Positions 31,957 to 40,635 are shown, counted from the stretch's first letter. The stretch is DNA of 46,077 nt from Candidatus Zixiibacteriota bacterium (GCA_030605835.1 JAUWHO010000047.1:1-46077); one strand, 5' to 3'. The notes: a model not told the origin generated them from the sequence alone. Numbers and translations: made by a program.

Positions 31957-33855
31957 TTGAGCAAAGATAATGGGTTATCATTCTGGGGCCACATCGGGAC
32001 GGGATTTGCTGCCGGACTTTTCTCCGGCAGTCTGGTGGGATTCTCAGAGGCATTATATCTGGCCATCTTCGGCCCGGATCTGAAGGAGTTCTTCGTCTTC
32101 CCCTATGGAGTCGGGGTCTATGGTATCTGTTTTATGTTTCTCGGCATAGGCCTGGGTTTCTGTGGTTGGCTTCTCTGCAGGTTTTCAAGCAGAGATTTCA
32201 GCAGAGCCGCAAGCTTTGCAACTTACGGGGCGATTCTGTTCTCGGTGCTGGGGATCTTCATCGCCCAGTTCCGCATCGTCAGGGACCTCCGGGGTGAACA
32301 GCCGATACCGATGACTGGAAAGCTGCTTCTCCTTATCAGTTTGGTCGTAATCTTCCTTCTATACAGATTGATCTTCAAAGCTCTATCCCGGAGGGGGGTT
32401 CTCAAGTGGGTCCCGAGCTTCCCGGGGGGTGTTGTCTGGGTCGTCGGTTTGGTTGTGTTACTCTACATCATCTCCTCCGCCATCAGTGGTCCTTCCTACA
32501 CCATTGGACCTTTGCCCTCGCCGGAGGCGCAAGAGGCCTTGAAGGACCGACCCAATATCATCCTGATAATGATCGACACCCAGAGGGTGGATCGACTCTC
32601 CTGTTACGGTTACGAAAAGAATCGTACCCCACACATCGACAGTCTGGCTCTGGAGGGAGTGTTATTTAAGAGGGCCTTCGCTCAGTCTTCCTGGACTCGC
32701 CCCTCCATCGCGACTCTGATTACCTCTCTCTATGCCACTTCTCATCGTGCCATCAGAAAGCCGGACCGCTTGCCGGGTGTGGTTACCACCATCGCCGAGG
32801 TTTTAAACAGTCACGGCTATTACACCGGTGGGTTTGCCAACAACGCCAACGTCACCCCCTCTTTCAACTTTGACCAGGGTTACTCGGAGTATCATTATCT
32901 CGCTCCGAACTTTTTCTTCTTTGCCTCCGAGTCCGGTTCTTTCCTTACGTTATACAACCAGCTCCGCTTGGTCCGGGAGAGGTTCTTATCTCAGAGGAAA
33001 TACGTGAAATACTATTATCAGGATGCCGAGGTCGTCACCGAGGAGGCGAAGAAATTCATCGACCGGCACGCCTCCAAGAAATTCTTCCTTTTCCTGCACT
33101 ACATGGAGCCGCACGATCCTTATTTCGTTCACCCATACGACGGGGAAGGTTATGCCCGGGTCAGTCGACCTAACCCCCCAGCCGAGCTGGCGCCGAGATA
33201 CAGCGATGTTTACGATGGTGAGGTTTCCTATCTGGATGAGTGGATCGGGAATCTGGTGAGTTATTTGAAAAAGAGAGGGCTTTACCGGAACTGTCTGATA
33301 GTCTTCACCTCCGACCACGGAGAGGAGTTCTACGAACACAGCGGCTGGTGGCACGGCACCACCCTTTATGAGGAACAACTGCACGTTCCTCTGATAGTGA
33401 AGCTGCCGGAGAGCAGATTCGCCGGGGAGGTGCGCGATGAATTCGCCAGGCTGTTGGACGTCGCTCCCACTATTCTGACTTTGACTGGGTTTCCCAGGCC
33501 GGAGGAGATGCAGGGTCGAAACCTCTTCTCCGACCGGGAGACCCCTCAGTTCGTCTTCGCGGAGGAGGACCACGAGGGGAATATCCTTCAATCGGTCAGG
33601 ACCGAAGAGTGGAAACTCATTCTCGCCAACGAAGGAAACCCTCGAGGGGTGGAGCCGATTGAGCTTTACAATCTCGCAGAAGATCCCGAAGAGGCCAGAA
33701 ACCTTGTCGAGGAGAATCCTGAAGTAGTCAATCTTTTGCGGGGATTCATCGAACAGACGATCCTTTTCGCCGAGGGTAAAGCGGTGGAGGCCGAACAGAT
33801 CGAGATCGATGAAGCCACCCGGGAGAGGCTGAGAGCCTTAGGCTATGTGGAATAG
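31957..33855 (+). CDS. membrane-anchored sulfatase-fold enzyme, second copy
   Basis: 632 residues, with about five membrane helices in the first 190 residues and an alkaline-phosphatase-superfamily domain of the sulfatase type after. Metal ligand D207 is in LIMIDTQRVDRLSCYGY, and D453-H454 in TSDHGEEFYEHSGWWHG. The nucleophile position is Thr (T247 in SSWTRPSIATLITSLY), as in the relative at 7698, not the Cys/Ser of formylglycine sulfatases. The C-terminus has LYNLAEDPEEARNL and ends RLRALGYVE. The start is TTG, 9 bp after GGAGG. It is probably an envelope phosphotransferase, phosphatase or sulfatase; the substrate is unknown. It is separated from atpH by a terminator-like hairpin. Confidence 0.85.
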   Translation: MSKDNGLSFWGHIGTGFAAGLFSGSLVGFSEALYLAIFGPDLKEFFVFPYGVGVYGICFMFLGIGLGFCGWLLCRFSSRDFSRAASFATYGAILFSVLGIFIAQFRIVRDLRGEQPIPMTGKLLLLISLVVIFLLYRLIFKALSRRGVLKWVPSFPGGVVWVVGLVVLLYIISSAISGPSYTIGPLPSPEAQEALKDRPNIILIMIDTQRVDRLSCYGYEKNRTPHIDSLALEGVLFKRAFAQSSWTRPSIATLITSLYATSHRAIRKPDRLPGVVTTIAEVLNSHGYYTGGFANNANVTPSFNFDQGYSEYHYLAPNFFFFASESGSFLTLYNQLRLVRERFLSQRKYVKYYYQDAEVVTEEAKKFIDRHASKKFFLFLHYMEPHDPYFVHPYDGEGYARVSRPNPPAELAPRYSDVYDGEVSYLDEWIGNLVSYLKKRGLYRNCLIVFTSDHGEEFYEHSGWWHGTTLYEEQLHVPLIVKLPESRFAGEVRDEFARLLDVAPTILTLTGFPRPEEMQGRNLFSDRETPQFVFAEEDHEGNILQSVRTEEWKLILANEGNPRGVEPIELYNLAEDPEEARNLVEENPEVVNLLRGFIEQTILFAEGKAVEAEQIEIDEATRERLRALGYVE

Positions 33856-33856
33856 A

Positions 33857-33889
33857 GGGGATAGGGGTTAGTAGATAGGGATTAGGGGG
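33857..33889 (+). other. G-tract run with quadruplex potential
   Basis: Four G-tracts: GGGG (33857-33860), GGGG (33864-33867), GGG (33878-33880) and GGGGG (33885-33889), linked by ATA, TTAGTAGATA and ATTA. It follows the sulfatase-fold gene stop directly. Confidence 0.5.
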
Positions 33890-33990
33890 AAAGCAGTTTT
33901 CTTTGAATCGCTTCGATTAGAACCACCCACCTGAGGAGACCTTCTCGGTCCGACATTTGTTACCACTTTTAGGAGGGGAGATTTTTTTGC

Positions 33991-34019
33991 TTGACATTTG
34001 CACAAATGTGCGGTATACT
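33991..34019 (+). promoter_or_regulatory. lexA promoter
   Basis: TTGACA (33991-33996), 17 bp, TATACT (34014-34019). Near-consensus, with a start near 34026 and a short leader before the ATG at 34050. Confidence 0.8.
34000..34011. promoter_or_regulatory. candidate LexA operator
   Basis: Palindrome GCAC-AAAT-GTGC (extended TGCAC..GTGCG) set between the -35 and -10 of the lexA promoter. It has the spacing of the Gram-positive LexA box (CGAAC-N4-GTTCG) with altered half-sites. The position fits autorepression. Confidence 0.65.
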
Positions 34020-34049
34020 TTTCTCGTGATCTAACCGAGGGAAGAAAAG

Positions 34050-34661
34050 ATGAAAGAAAAGCTGACCACTAAACAACGCCGGGTGCTGGATTTCATTGGC
34101 GACTGCATCCAACGAAACGGAGCTCCTCCCACCATCCGGGAGATAGGCAAGAGATTCAAGATGAGCTCCACCAACTCCGTGAGGGATGTCCTGAATGCGT
34201 TAGTCAGAAAGGGTTATATCCACAGGAAGCCTCTGGTGTCCAGGGGAATTGAGCTGGTGAGAGACTGGGCCAGTTCTTTCGTGACCGTACCAGTAGTAGG
34301 GCGGATTGCCGCTGGCTTGCCAATCACCGCGGTTGAAAACATTGAGGGGAACGTTGCGGTGGATAGTTCTTTTGTCTCTGGCGAGGGGGTCTTCTCTCTA
34401 CGAGTCACAGGAGATTCGATGAAGGAGGCTGGCATCTTCGATGGCGATATGGTCCTGGTGCGACAGCAGTCGACCGCCGAGAGAGGCGAGATCGTCGTTG
34501 CCATCATTGGAGAGGAGGCCACGGTGAAAAGGTACTATCCTGAGAGAAAACGAGTCCGACTGGAGCCCGCCAACCCCGCCTATGAACCGATCCTCGTTGA
34601 GACGAAAGCGCCGGATTTCTTCATTGCCGGCAAGGTGATCGGACTTATGAGGAAGATGTAA
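34050..34661 (+). CDS. lexA: LexA repressor
   Basis: LexA represses SOS genes and self-cleaves when bound to RecA on single-stranded DNA. It has 203 residues. The winged-helix N-terminal domain runs over about 1-65; the recognition helix (SSTNSVRDVLNALVRKGY) differs from the usual SSxSTVHxHLxxLEKKGY, which suits a variant operator. The cleavage site is A88-G89 in GRIAAGLP. The catalytic dyad is S123 (VTGDSMKEAGI) and K160 (EEATVKRYYP). It sits convergent to the PIN/XRE-ImmA genes, 80 bp from the PIN gene's stop. Confidence 0.97.
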   Translation: MKEKLTTKQRRVLDFIGDCIQRNGAPPTIREIGKRFKMSSTNSVRDVLNALVRKGYIHRKPLVSRGIELVRDWASSFVTVPVVGRIAAGLPITAVENIEGNVAVDSSFVSGEGVFSLRVTGDSMKEAGIFDGDMVLVRQQSTAERGEIVVAIIGEEATVKRYYPERKRVRLEPANPAYEPILVETKAPDFFIAGKVIGLMRKM

Positions 34662-34741
34662 TACTCGACAATTCTCCGGATCGATGAGACATCGGGGATA
34701 TACCCATTCCCGCATGCGACGGGACCGCTTGCCAAGGTCAC

Positions 34742-35263
34742 TTAGATTCTTAACCCCAAACCTCTGACCTTGTACTCTTGGTAGACTCGCAGTTCCTTTT
34801 TGAACCTCTTCTCCGAAAGTTTGTTATGAACGGACCTCATGAGCCCCGATTGCTTTAAAGCCTCTTCGCACGATATTAGCCTATCGCCTAAATCAAGTAA
34901 CACCGTAGCCCACCAAGCTGTGCCATCGGCGGTACAGAATTTCATAGTAGGTGTTTTTTCCTTTTGCAGAATGGCAATAGCCTCAAGTTCCCCCGTGTGC
35001 AAGTACGGCGCCAGCACAGGGGCAAACTGATTCTGAACTGAGGCAACCTCAATCGCCGTTGCTTCTTTCTTAAGTATTCTTGCGGCTTTAAGGTCACTAC
35101 GCAAATTCGTTGGATGTATGCGACCTTTTTTGTTCCTATAACAATGGGCCTCCTCAAATACAGAGGAAGGAAGAGTAACTTGGTTGCAGGCAATGAACTT
35201 ATGCCAAATCCCCATTCTGTGGAGTTCGATTACTATATCTGCATCAAGCAGTAGTGAATTCAA
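34742..35263 (-). CDS. PIN-domain protein (probable toxin-like nuclease)
   Basis: 173 residues with a PIN-like nuclease pattern. Acidic residues are D7 and D9 in LLLDADIVIELHRMG, E92 and E94 in TGELEAIAIL, and D113 in CTADGTAWWAT. PIN proteins cleave RNA and are often toxins. The start is TTG at 35261-35263, inside the end of the XRE-ImmA gene (20-bp overlap), so translation is coupled. There is no separate small antitoxin; the upstream XRE-ImmA protein may play that part. Assignment rests on the motif spacing and context, and the fold was not checked. Confidence 0.7.
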   Translation of the reverse strand: MNSLLLDADIVIELHRMGIWHKFIACNQVTLPSSVFEEAHCYRNKKGRIHPTNLRSDLKAARILKKEATAIEVASVQNQFAPVLAPYLHTGELEAIAILQKEKTPTMKFCTADGTAWWATVLLDLGDRLISCEEALKQSGLMRSVHNKLSEKRFKKELRVYQEYKVRGLGLRI

Positions 35264-36395
35264 AGTTGTAGTACTCTTCCTCTGAGAGACCGTATTTGGT
35301 GAGAAAGTCGTCGAACAGACCGAGTTGGACGTGGAAAATCTCTGCCAGCTTGGCTCGGGAAACCCTACGGAGCATCATTGCTTTGAACCCCAGATAAACC
35401 AGGCGCCTTGAGAATTCAAGAGCTGTAACATATTTGCCCTTCCTGAGCGCCTTATCCAGTCTCTTGAAATCCGGTGACGCAATCACTTTATCTACGTGAT
35501 CCTTGTTAAGTAATTTCAAGTGAACCGCTCTCCACAAGACTGCTTCGGTTGAAACTTCGAACTCGATGGCTATTTGGACTATATCAAGCCAAGAAACTTT
35601 CTTATCCTCTATTCGCTTCTCCACCTCAGCTGTGAATATCTGCTTCGGGAGTAACAGGGCAGAAGCAAAGGCATCGGCAAATTTGTCAGCTTGGCTTTTC
35701 CCTTCCCTGTCATTGCTACAATGAACTTCCCCTGGTTCGAAAGTCTCCCAAGTAAGGATATGAAAGAACTCGTGAGCCAAGTCGTAGTTTCGACGCCAAG
35801 GGGCACTTCTTGTATTTAAGAGAATAGCTGGTCCAAAGTCACCCACCGTTGAGGCCGCTGAACCTGCGCCCCTAAGGTCCAAATAGATTATCTTGAAATA
35901 TAGCTGCTCTTCCAAAATCTTTGGAAGGGAAGTTGCTGGTCGGTTTCCCAGACTTAGCTCCGCACAGATTTCCCTGGCTTTTCCCTGAACCACCTCGTAA
36001 TTTAACTTTCTTTGTGAAATCCTCCATGGTTCAAAAGGTCTTTCGGAAACATCGCCAACTTTTCTCTCCAATAGGTGATAATTCCTACAGATGTTCAAAA
36101 ATCTTTTTTCGAGGTTCAATGCCTTCTTGTCATCCTCTTTTGATCGCCAAAGGACTGCAGGATCCCTCAGCATCTCCTTTTCCGGTGGAAAAAGGTCGGG
36201 AATGTCCTTATGGTAGAGTCTCAGCAACTTCACGAGCTCGGAGGCCTTCAATTCCCTCTTGCCACTCTCAATGTAGGAAACGATCTGATAGCTGGACAAC
36301 CCCAAGTGTTGTGCTACTTCCTCCTGAGTCAGCCCCAGCCCTTCTCTAACACCTCTGAGCTGTTGCCCCAATCGGTACTTGTCGCTTTTTGACAT
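35244..36395 (-). CDS. XRE-family regulator fused to an ImmA/IrrE metallopeptidase
   Basis: 383 residues. The N-terminal HTH_3 domain (about 8-62, LGQQLRGVREGLGLTQEEVA, then SSYQIVSYIESGKRELKA) is followed by an ImmA/IrrE (COG2856) zinc-peptidase domain. The zinc motif is H208-E-F-F-H212 (DLAHEFFHIL). The later SQADKFADAFASALLLP block is the third-ligand region, with Asp where Glu is more common. In ICEBs1 ImmA cuts the ImmR repressor; in Deinococcus IrrE cuts DdrO. Here both parts are one protein and the PIN gene follows by overlap. The ATG follows GAGGTGG. The gene is A+T-richer than its neighbours, and the promoter holds a palindrome like that of lexA. Confidence 0.9.
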   Translation of the reverse strand: MSKSDKYRLGQQLRGVREGLGLTQEEVAQHLGLSSYQIVSYIESGKRELKASELVKLLRLYHKDIPDLFPPEKEMLRDPAVLWRSKEDDKKALNLEKRFLNICRNYHLLERKVGDVSERPFEPWRISQRKLNYEVVQGKAREICAELSLGNRPATSLPKILEEQLYFKIIYLDLRGAGSAASTVGDFGPAILLNTRSAPWRRNYDLAHEFFHILTWETFEPGEVHCSNDREGKSQADKFADAFASALLLPKQIFTAEVEKRIEDKKVSWLDIVQIAIEFEVSTEAVLWRAVHLKLLNKDHVDKVIASPDFKRLDKALRKGKYVTALEFSRRLVYLGFKAMMLRRVSRAKLAEIFHVQLGLFDDFLTKYGLSEEEYYNFEFTTA

Positions 36396-36439
36396 AAGGT
36401 TTCCACCTCTTTTGCGTTTGTCGGCAGATCATATATAAT

Positions 36440-36470
36440 ATTATATTACATATTTCGACACATTTGTCAA
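36440..36470 (-). promoter_or_regulatory. promoter of the XRE-ImmA/PIN operon
   Basis: TTGACA (36465-36470, minus strand), then TATAAT (36440-36445) at 19 bp or TAATAT (36443-36448) at 16 bp. The region is very A+T-rich. The 36457-36468 palindrome overlaps the -35 box. Confidence 0.6.
36457..36468. promoter_or_regulatory. palindromic operator candidate
   Basis: GACA-CATT-TGTC on the plus strand (GACAAATGTGTC on the minus strand). It shares the core ACAAATGTG with the lexA operator. It overlaps the -35 box, as a repressor site would. Confidence 0.5.
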
Positions 36471-36569
36471 GCAATATAATGAAATATTACTCAGATTTGT
36501 AGAATTAGACGAATGAAAGCAAGCTGCTCAATTGCTCAACAAAAGTGGATTCCTAGGAACCTGAACGAC

Positions 36570-37100
36570 TTAAAGCTCTTCGATTACGATGTTGTCGTTG
36601 GTGTAGATGCAGATGGAGGCCGCTATCTCCATCGATTTGCGGACAATGCCCTTGGCGTCCAGATTCGAATACTCCTTCAGAGCTCTGGCGGCCGCCAGGG
36701 CGTATGCGCTGCCGGAGCCGATCGAGAGAATACCGTCATCCGGTTCGACCACATCACCGTTGCCAGAGATCATCAATCCGCAATCCTCATCCATCACCAC
36801 AAGAAGTGCTTCCAGCCTGCGAAGATATTTGTCGGTGCGCCAGTCCTTTGCCAGCTCCACCGCAGCTCTTTGAAGGTTACCGTTGAACTCGTTGAGCTTG
36901 GATTCGAAGCGCTCGAAGAGGGTGAAAGCATCGGCGGCGGCTCCGGCGAAGCCGGCCAGGATCTTATCATCGTAAAGCCTTCTGATTTTTTTGGCGCCAC
37001 TCTTGACGATGGTCTCCTCAATTGTGACCTGACCGTCACCCCCTATGGCGATTTTCCCTTTGTGTCTGATGCCTAAGATAGTTGTCGCTCGCAACACCAT
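36570..37100 (-). CDS. hslV: ATP-dependent protease proteolytic subunit HslV
   Basis: HslV (ClpQ) is the proteasome-like threonine peptidase of the HslUV complex. It has 176 residues from the chosen ATG at 37098-37100 (AGAGGTG upstream); the frame is open to 37154 but that would overrun most of the gap to xerC. The N-terminal Thr pair is T6-T7 ([20 protein letters not shown], in part), where family members have MTT. The [31 protein letters not shown] and [11 protein letters not shown] blocks are present. Its ATPase partner gene hslU, normally next, is missing; the accessory XRE-ImmA/PIN genes follow instead. It is the last gene of the yicC to hslV run. Confidence 0.95.
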   Translation of the reverse strand: MVLRATTILGIRHKGKIAIGGDGQVTIEETIVKSGAKKIRRLYDDKILAGFAGAAADAFTLFERFESKLNEFNGNLQRAAVELAKDWRTDKYLRRLEALLVVMDEDCGLMISGNGDVVEPDDGILSIGSGSAYALAAARALKEYSNLDAKGIVRKSMEIAASICIYTNDNIVIEEL

Positions 37101-37128
37101 TTCACCTCTGGTATATGTTAAGCACTTT

Positions 37129-38127
37129 TCATTGCGCTTGTGTGACCTTATCACGATTTGCAGTTTTATTCCTGTCGCCAGATCGTTTTTCCAGCGATTC
37201 TGAGATTTCCGCCAGAGGATGCGCCTGTTTGTATATCCGCTTCAAACGTTTGGTGGTGACGTGAGTATACTTCTGAGTGACCGACAGCGTTGAATGCCCC
37301 AGAAGCTCTTGGACCGCTTTAAGGTCGGCGCCGGCCTCCAGCATCGCAGTGGCGAAGGAGTGCCTCAACGTATGCGGTGAGACTCTCGGATTGTCTGAGA
37401 CTTTGCCTAAATGCTTTTTGACGAGGTTCCTCATGTTGCGGGTGGAAAGCCGCCTCCCGAAACGGTTCAGGAAGATGGCCCGAGGATCGGTTTCCTTGCC
37501 CGCCTCTCTGCTTTTCTCCAGATGCAGTTGCCGATAAGTATAGTAGTTCTTCAGTGACTTCAATGCTTTGCTGCCGATCGGCAGAATCCTGTATTTCCCT
37601 CCCTTGGCTCGAAATCTCACCGTCATCGCGGAAGAATCGACATCCTCCAGGTTCAGATTCGCAACCTCCGAGAGACGCATACCGGTGCTGTAGAAAACCT
37701 CCAGAAGGGCTTTGTCTCTTTTGCCCTGAAAGCTGTCGGGAAAATCTGACTCCAGAAGCTTCTCCAACTTGGAGTGGCTCAAGAAATCAGGCAGTCCCTT
37801 TTTGACCTTTACAGAGAAAAGAGATGTCAGAGGGTTTGTCTTCAAAATGCCCTGTTTCGTCAGGTAATTATAAAACGCTCTTACGGCAGATAACTTCCTG
37901 GCGATGGTGGTGGAGACATTTCCGTTGGACTGGAGCTCTGAGATGAAAGCTCTCATCTCCAGACGACCGATCGTTTTGTAGTCAGTCGAATCTAATCGCT
38001 CCCGGAGAAATCCGAAGAACTGTCGTAGATCCCGGCGATAGGCTAACACGGTGTTTTCGGAGTAGTTCCGCTCGGCTCTCAGGAAACCGATAAAGCTTTC
38101 TACCTCTGGGGGAACTTCAGACGACAT
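37129..38127 (-). CDS. xerC: XerC/XerD-type tyrosine recombinase
   Basis: Site-specific recombinase for chromosome dimer resolution at dif. It has 332 residues, slightly longer than usual (about 300) because of a charged C-terminal tail. The N-terminal SAM-like core-binding domain runs over 6-90. Catalytic residues are R151 (TGMRLSE), the Lys of AKGGKYR, H252 and R255 (HTLRHSFAT), H278 (LLGHSTL) and Y287 (QKYTHV). It lies between topA and hslV, as in many Firmicutes (topA-trmFO-xerC-hslVU), which supports XerC over an integrase. Confidence 0.92.
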   Translation of the reverse strand: MSSEVPPEVESFIGFLRAERNYSENTVLAYRRDLRQFFGFLRERLDSTDYKTIGRLEMRAFISELQSNGNVSTTIARKLSAVRAFYNYLTKQGILKTNPLTSLFSVKVKKGLPDFLSHSKLEKLLESDFPDSFQGKRDKALLEVFYSTGMRLSEVANLNLEDVDSSAMTVRFRAKGGKYRILPIGSKALKSLKNYYTYRQLHLEKSREAGKETDPRAIFLNRFGRRLSTRNMRNLVKKHLGKVSDNPRVSPHTLRHSFATAMLEAGADLKAVQELLGHSTLSVTQKYTHVTTKRLKRIYKQAHPLAEISESLEKRSGDRNKTANRDKVTQAQ

Positions 38128-38139
38128 CGGACAAAACCC

Positions 38140-40371
38140 CTAAACTGCGGCCTCCACCTCTTCCGGGGAAGTCAACTGATGCCCGCACTCAAGGCACTTT
38201 AAGTATTCACCTTTCGCTTTGCTGGATTTAGACACCATAAACCTGGCTTTGCAGCTCGGGCACTCTTGTGCCACCGGCTTGTCCCAGGTGGCGAAGTCAC
38301 ACTTGGGATAGGAGGTGCATCCGTAGAATAGCCTGCCTCTTTTGGAACGTCTCTCGGTGAGCTTCCCCTCACACCCCTCACGGGGGCAGGGGATTCCAAG
38401 GTGGTACGGTTTTGTCGTTTTGCATTCGGGATAGGCGGAGCAGGCCAGGAATCTCCCGTAGCGGCCGCCTTTCACCACCATTGGAGAACCACACTTCTCG
38501 CATTTCTCCTCAGTGGTGATTGCCTCTTCCTCCTGGAGCGGTTTGGTAAACTTGCACTCCGGGTAAGCGGAGCAGGAGATAAATCTCCCATTGCGGCCCC
38601 ACTTTATCACCAGCGGGGCTCCGCAGTCGGGGCAGCTCTCGTTGGTCTCCTCCTGAATCTGTTTTTTGATATCCTCCCGGTTAGCCTCCACTCTCTTCAA
38701 GCTTTTCGAGAAGGGTTCGTAGAAATCTCTCAAAACCTGTTGCCAGTCGTATTTCCCCTCTTCGATTTTGTCCAGTTCGGCCTCCATGGAGGCAGTGAAT
38801 TTGACATTGAAAATGTGCGGAAAGTTCTCGGTGACGATTTTGCTGACCACCTCGCCCAGTTCGGTGGAGAAAAACCTCCGCTTCTCCATCGAGACGTAGC
38901 GGCGGTCCTTTAGGGTCGAGATTATCTGAGCGTAGGTGGAGGGTCGACCAATTCCGTTGGCCTCCAGCTCCTTGACCAAGGAGGCCTCGCTGAAGCGGGG
39001 AGGAGGTTTGGTGAACAGCTGTTTCGGATGCAGCTTCAAGAGATGCAATCTTTCGTTAACCTCCAACTCTGGAAGTTTCGTCTTCTCCTCCTTCTCTCCG
39101 TTTTCCTCCTCGCTCTCCTGGTAGACCCGGAGGTAACCGTCGAAGAGGAGTTTGGCCTCTGTGGCTCTGAACAGAAATTCCCCGCCGGTTATCGAAACGG
39201 TGGTGTTCTCAAACAGGGCCGCACACATCTCGGAGGCAACCAGACGAGACCAGATTAGCTCATAAAGTTGGACTTGTTCTTTGCTCAGGAATCTCTTGAC
39301 ATCTTCGGGTCTCCTATCGATCCGGGTCGGTCGGATGGCTTCGTGGGCATCCTGAACCTTCCCCTTGGAGCGATATTTCCTCTCCGATTTCGTCAAATAA
39401 TCGTTCCCGAAGTTTTGAGCGATAAACGCCCAGGCGTCCTGCCTCGCCTCCTGGGAGATGCGAATCGAATCGGTGCGCATGTAAGTTATGAGACCAACCG
39501 AGCCCTCTTCACCCAACTCGATCCCCTCATATAGTTGCTGAGCCACCACCATTGTCTTTTTGGTGTTGAAGCCCAACCTTCGGGAAGCCTCCTGCTGAAG
39601 GGTGCTGGTGATGAAGGGGGGATTGGGGTGGCGTCTCTTCTTCTCTTTTTTGACCTCCGAGACCGAATAGCTCTCCTTCCTGGCTCCCCCCACGGCTTCT
39701 TCGGCCTGCTTGCGGTTGGAGATCTTGACAGGCTTGCCGCGAATGTGAGTCAGCTTCGCCCGGAAGATTTCGTCTTCGTCGGTTCTGAAATCGGCGCCTA
39801 TGTTCCAGTACTCCTGAGGCTCAAACTCCCGAATCGCCTTCTCGCGTTCGCATATGATCCGCAGAGCCACCGACTGCACCCTGCCGGCGGAGAGGCCCCC
39901 ATGGACGGTCTTCCACAGAATCGGGGAGACCTTGTAGCCGACTAAGCGATCCAGAATGCGGCGAGCTTGCTGAGCTTTCACCTTGTTTTCGTCGATCTTG
40001 CCAGCCTTGGCGACCCCCTCTCTGACGGCCCTTTCAGTTATCTCGTTGAAGGTGGCTCGGAGGATATTGCTGTTAGCCTTCCCGATGGTCTCGGCGATGT
40101 GCCAGGCGATGGCCTCCCCCTCCCGGTCGGGGTCGGGGGCAAGGTAGACCCGGTCGGCGGAGCTGGCCCCCTTGCGAAGCTGGGAGATTATCTTGCGCTT
40201 CTCGACGATGATTACATATTTCGGGCGGAAGCCGTCTTCGATGTCGACTCCCAATTCCTTTTTGGGAAGGTCCCGAATATGCCCCCTGGAGGCCATAATC
40301 TCAAATCCCCTCCCCAGGAATTTCTTCAGAGTCTTGGATTTGGTCGGCGATTCTACGATCAATAGATCCAT
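38140..40371 (-). CDS. topA: DNA topoisomerase I
   Basis: Type IA topoisomerase relaxing negative supercoils. It has 743 residues. The Toprim domain starts LLIVESPTKSKTLKKFLG, with the DPDREGEAIAWH motif. The catalytic Tyr is Y297 in GLITYMRTDSIRIS. Three four-cysteine zinc ribbons (SCPDCGAPLV, KCEKCGSPMVV, PCPREGCEGKL) and a fourth CPSCKARF unit near the end are visible. It lies 12 bp downstream of rpoZ and 12 bp upstream of xerC, so it is in the same operon. Confidence 0.97.
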   Translation of the reverse strand: MDLLIVESPTKSKTLKKFLGRGFEIMASRGHIRDLPKKELGVDIEDGFRPKYVIIVEKRKIISQLRKGASSADRVYLAPDPDREGEAIAWHIAETIGKANSNILRATFNEITERAVREGVAKAGKIDENKVKAQQARRILDRLVGYKVSPILWKTVHGGLSAGRVQSVALRIICEREKAIREFEPQEYWNIGADFRTDEDEIFRAKLTHIRGKPVKISNRKQAEEAVGGARKESYSVSEVKKEKKRRHPNPPFITSTLQQEASRRLGFNTKKTMVVAQQLYEGIELGEEGSVGLITYMRTDSIRISQEARQDAWAFIAQNFGNDYLTKSERKYRSKGKVQDAHEAIRPTRIDRRPEDVKRFLSKEQVQLYELIWSRLVASEMCAALFENTTVSITGGEFLFRATEAKLLFDGYLRVYQESEEENGEKEEKTKLPELEVNERLHLLKLHPKQLFTKPPPRFSEASLVKELEANGIGRPSTYAQIISTLKDRRYVSMEKRRFFSTELGEVVSKIVTENFPHIFNVKFTASMEAELDKIEEGKYDWQQVLRDFYEPFSKSLKRVEANREDIKKQIQEETNESCPDCGAPLVIKWGRNGRFISCSAYPECKFTKPLQEEEAITTEEKCEKCGSPMVVKGGRYGRFLACSAYPECKTTKPYHLGIPCPREGCEGKLTERRSKRGRLFYGCTSYPKCDFATWDKPVAQECPSCKARFMVSKSSKAKGEYLKCLECGHQLTSPEEVEAAV

Positions 40372-40383
40372 CTTGGCGCGCCC

Positions 40384-40635
40384 TTAAGCTGGGGATTTCC
40401 TCTGTCCCGAGGGCCTTTCAAACTTGATGGTCCCCTCCACCAGATCCTTTAGGGCGACCGAGGTCACCTTGGGTTCCGGGGGCTGGGGAACTTCCTCCTC
40501 GCTGAGTTCCTCTTTGGCTTTCCTCTCGGCGTTTAGTTTCCGAGACCACTTGGCCGCCAGGAGCACGGCTTCGTATCTGTTATCGGCGATCTTTTCAATC
40601 TCTTCCACGTCGTTTACCTCTTCGAGAGACTGCAT
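40384..40635 (-). CDS. rpoZ: RNA polymerase omega subunit
   Basis: Omega helps fold and assemble beta-prime. It has 83 residues; the family core NRYEAVLLAAKWSRKLN is clear (residues about 19-35), with the acidic, variable C-terminal half typical of the family. The start is ATG after GGAGG. It follows gmk by 56 bp, an order common in Firmicutes and many other bacteria. Confidence 0.92.
   Translation of the reverse strand: MQSLEEVNDVEEIEKIADNRYEAVLLAAKWSRKLNAERKAKEELSEEEVPQPPEPKVTSVALKDLVEGTIKFERPSGQRKSPA

Noticed and set aside
34742-36395. Prophage or integrative element bounded by xerC
   Set aside because: XRE-ImmA is common on such elements, but no integrase (other than a housekeeping XerC), att repeats or phage genes are present.
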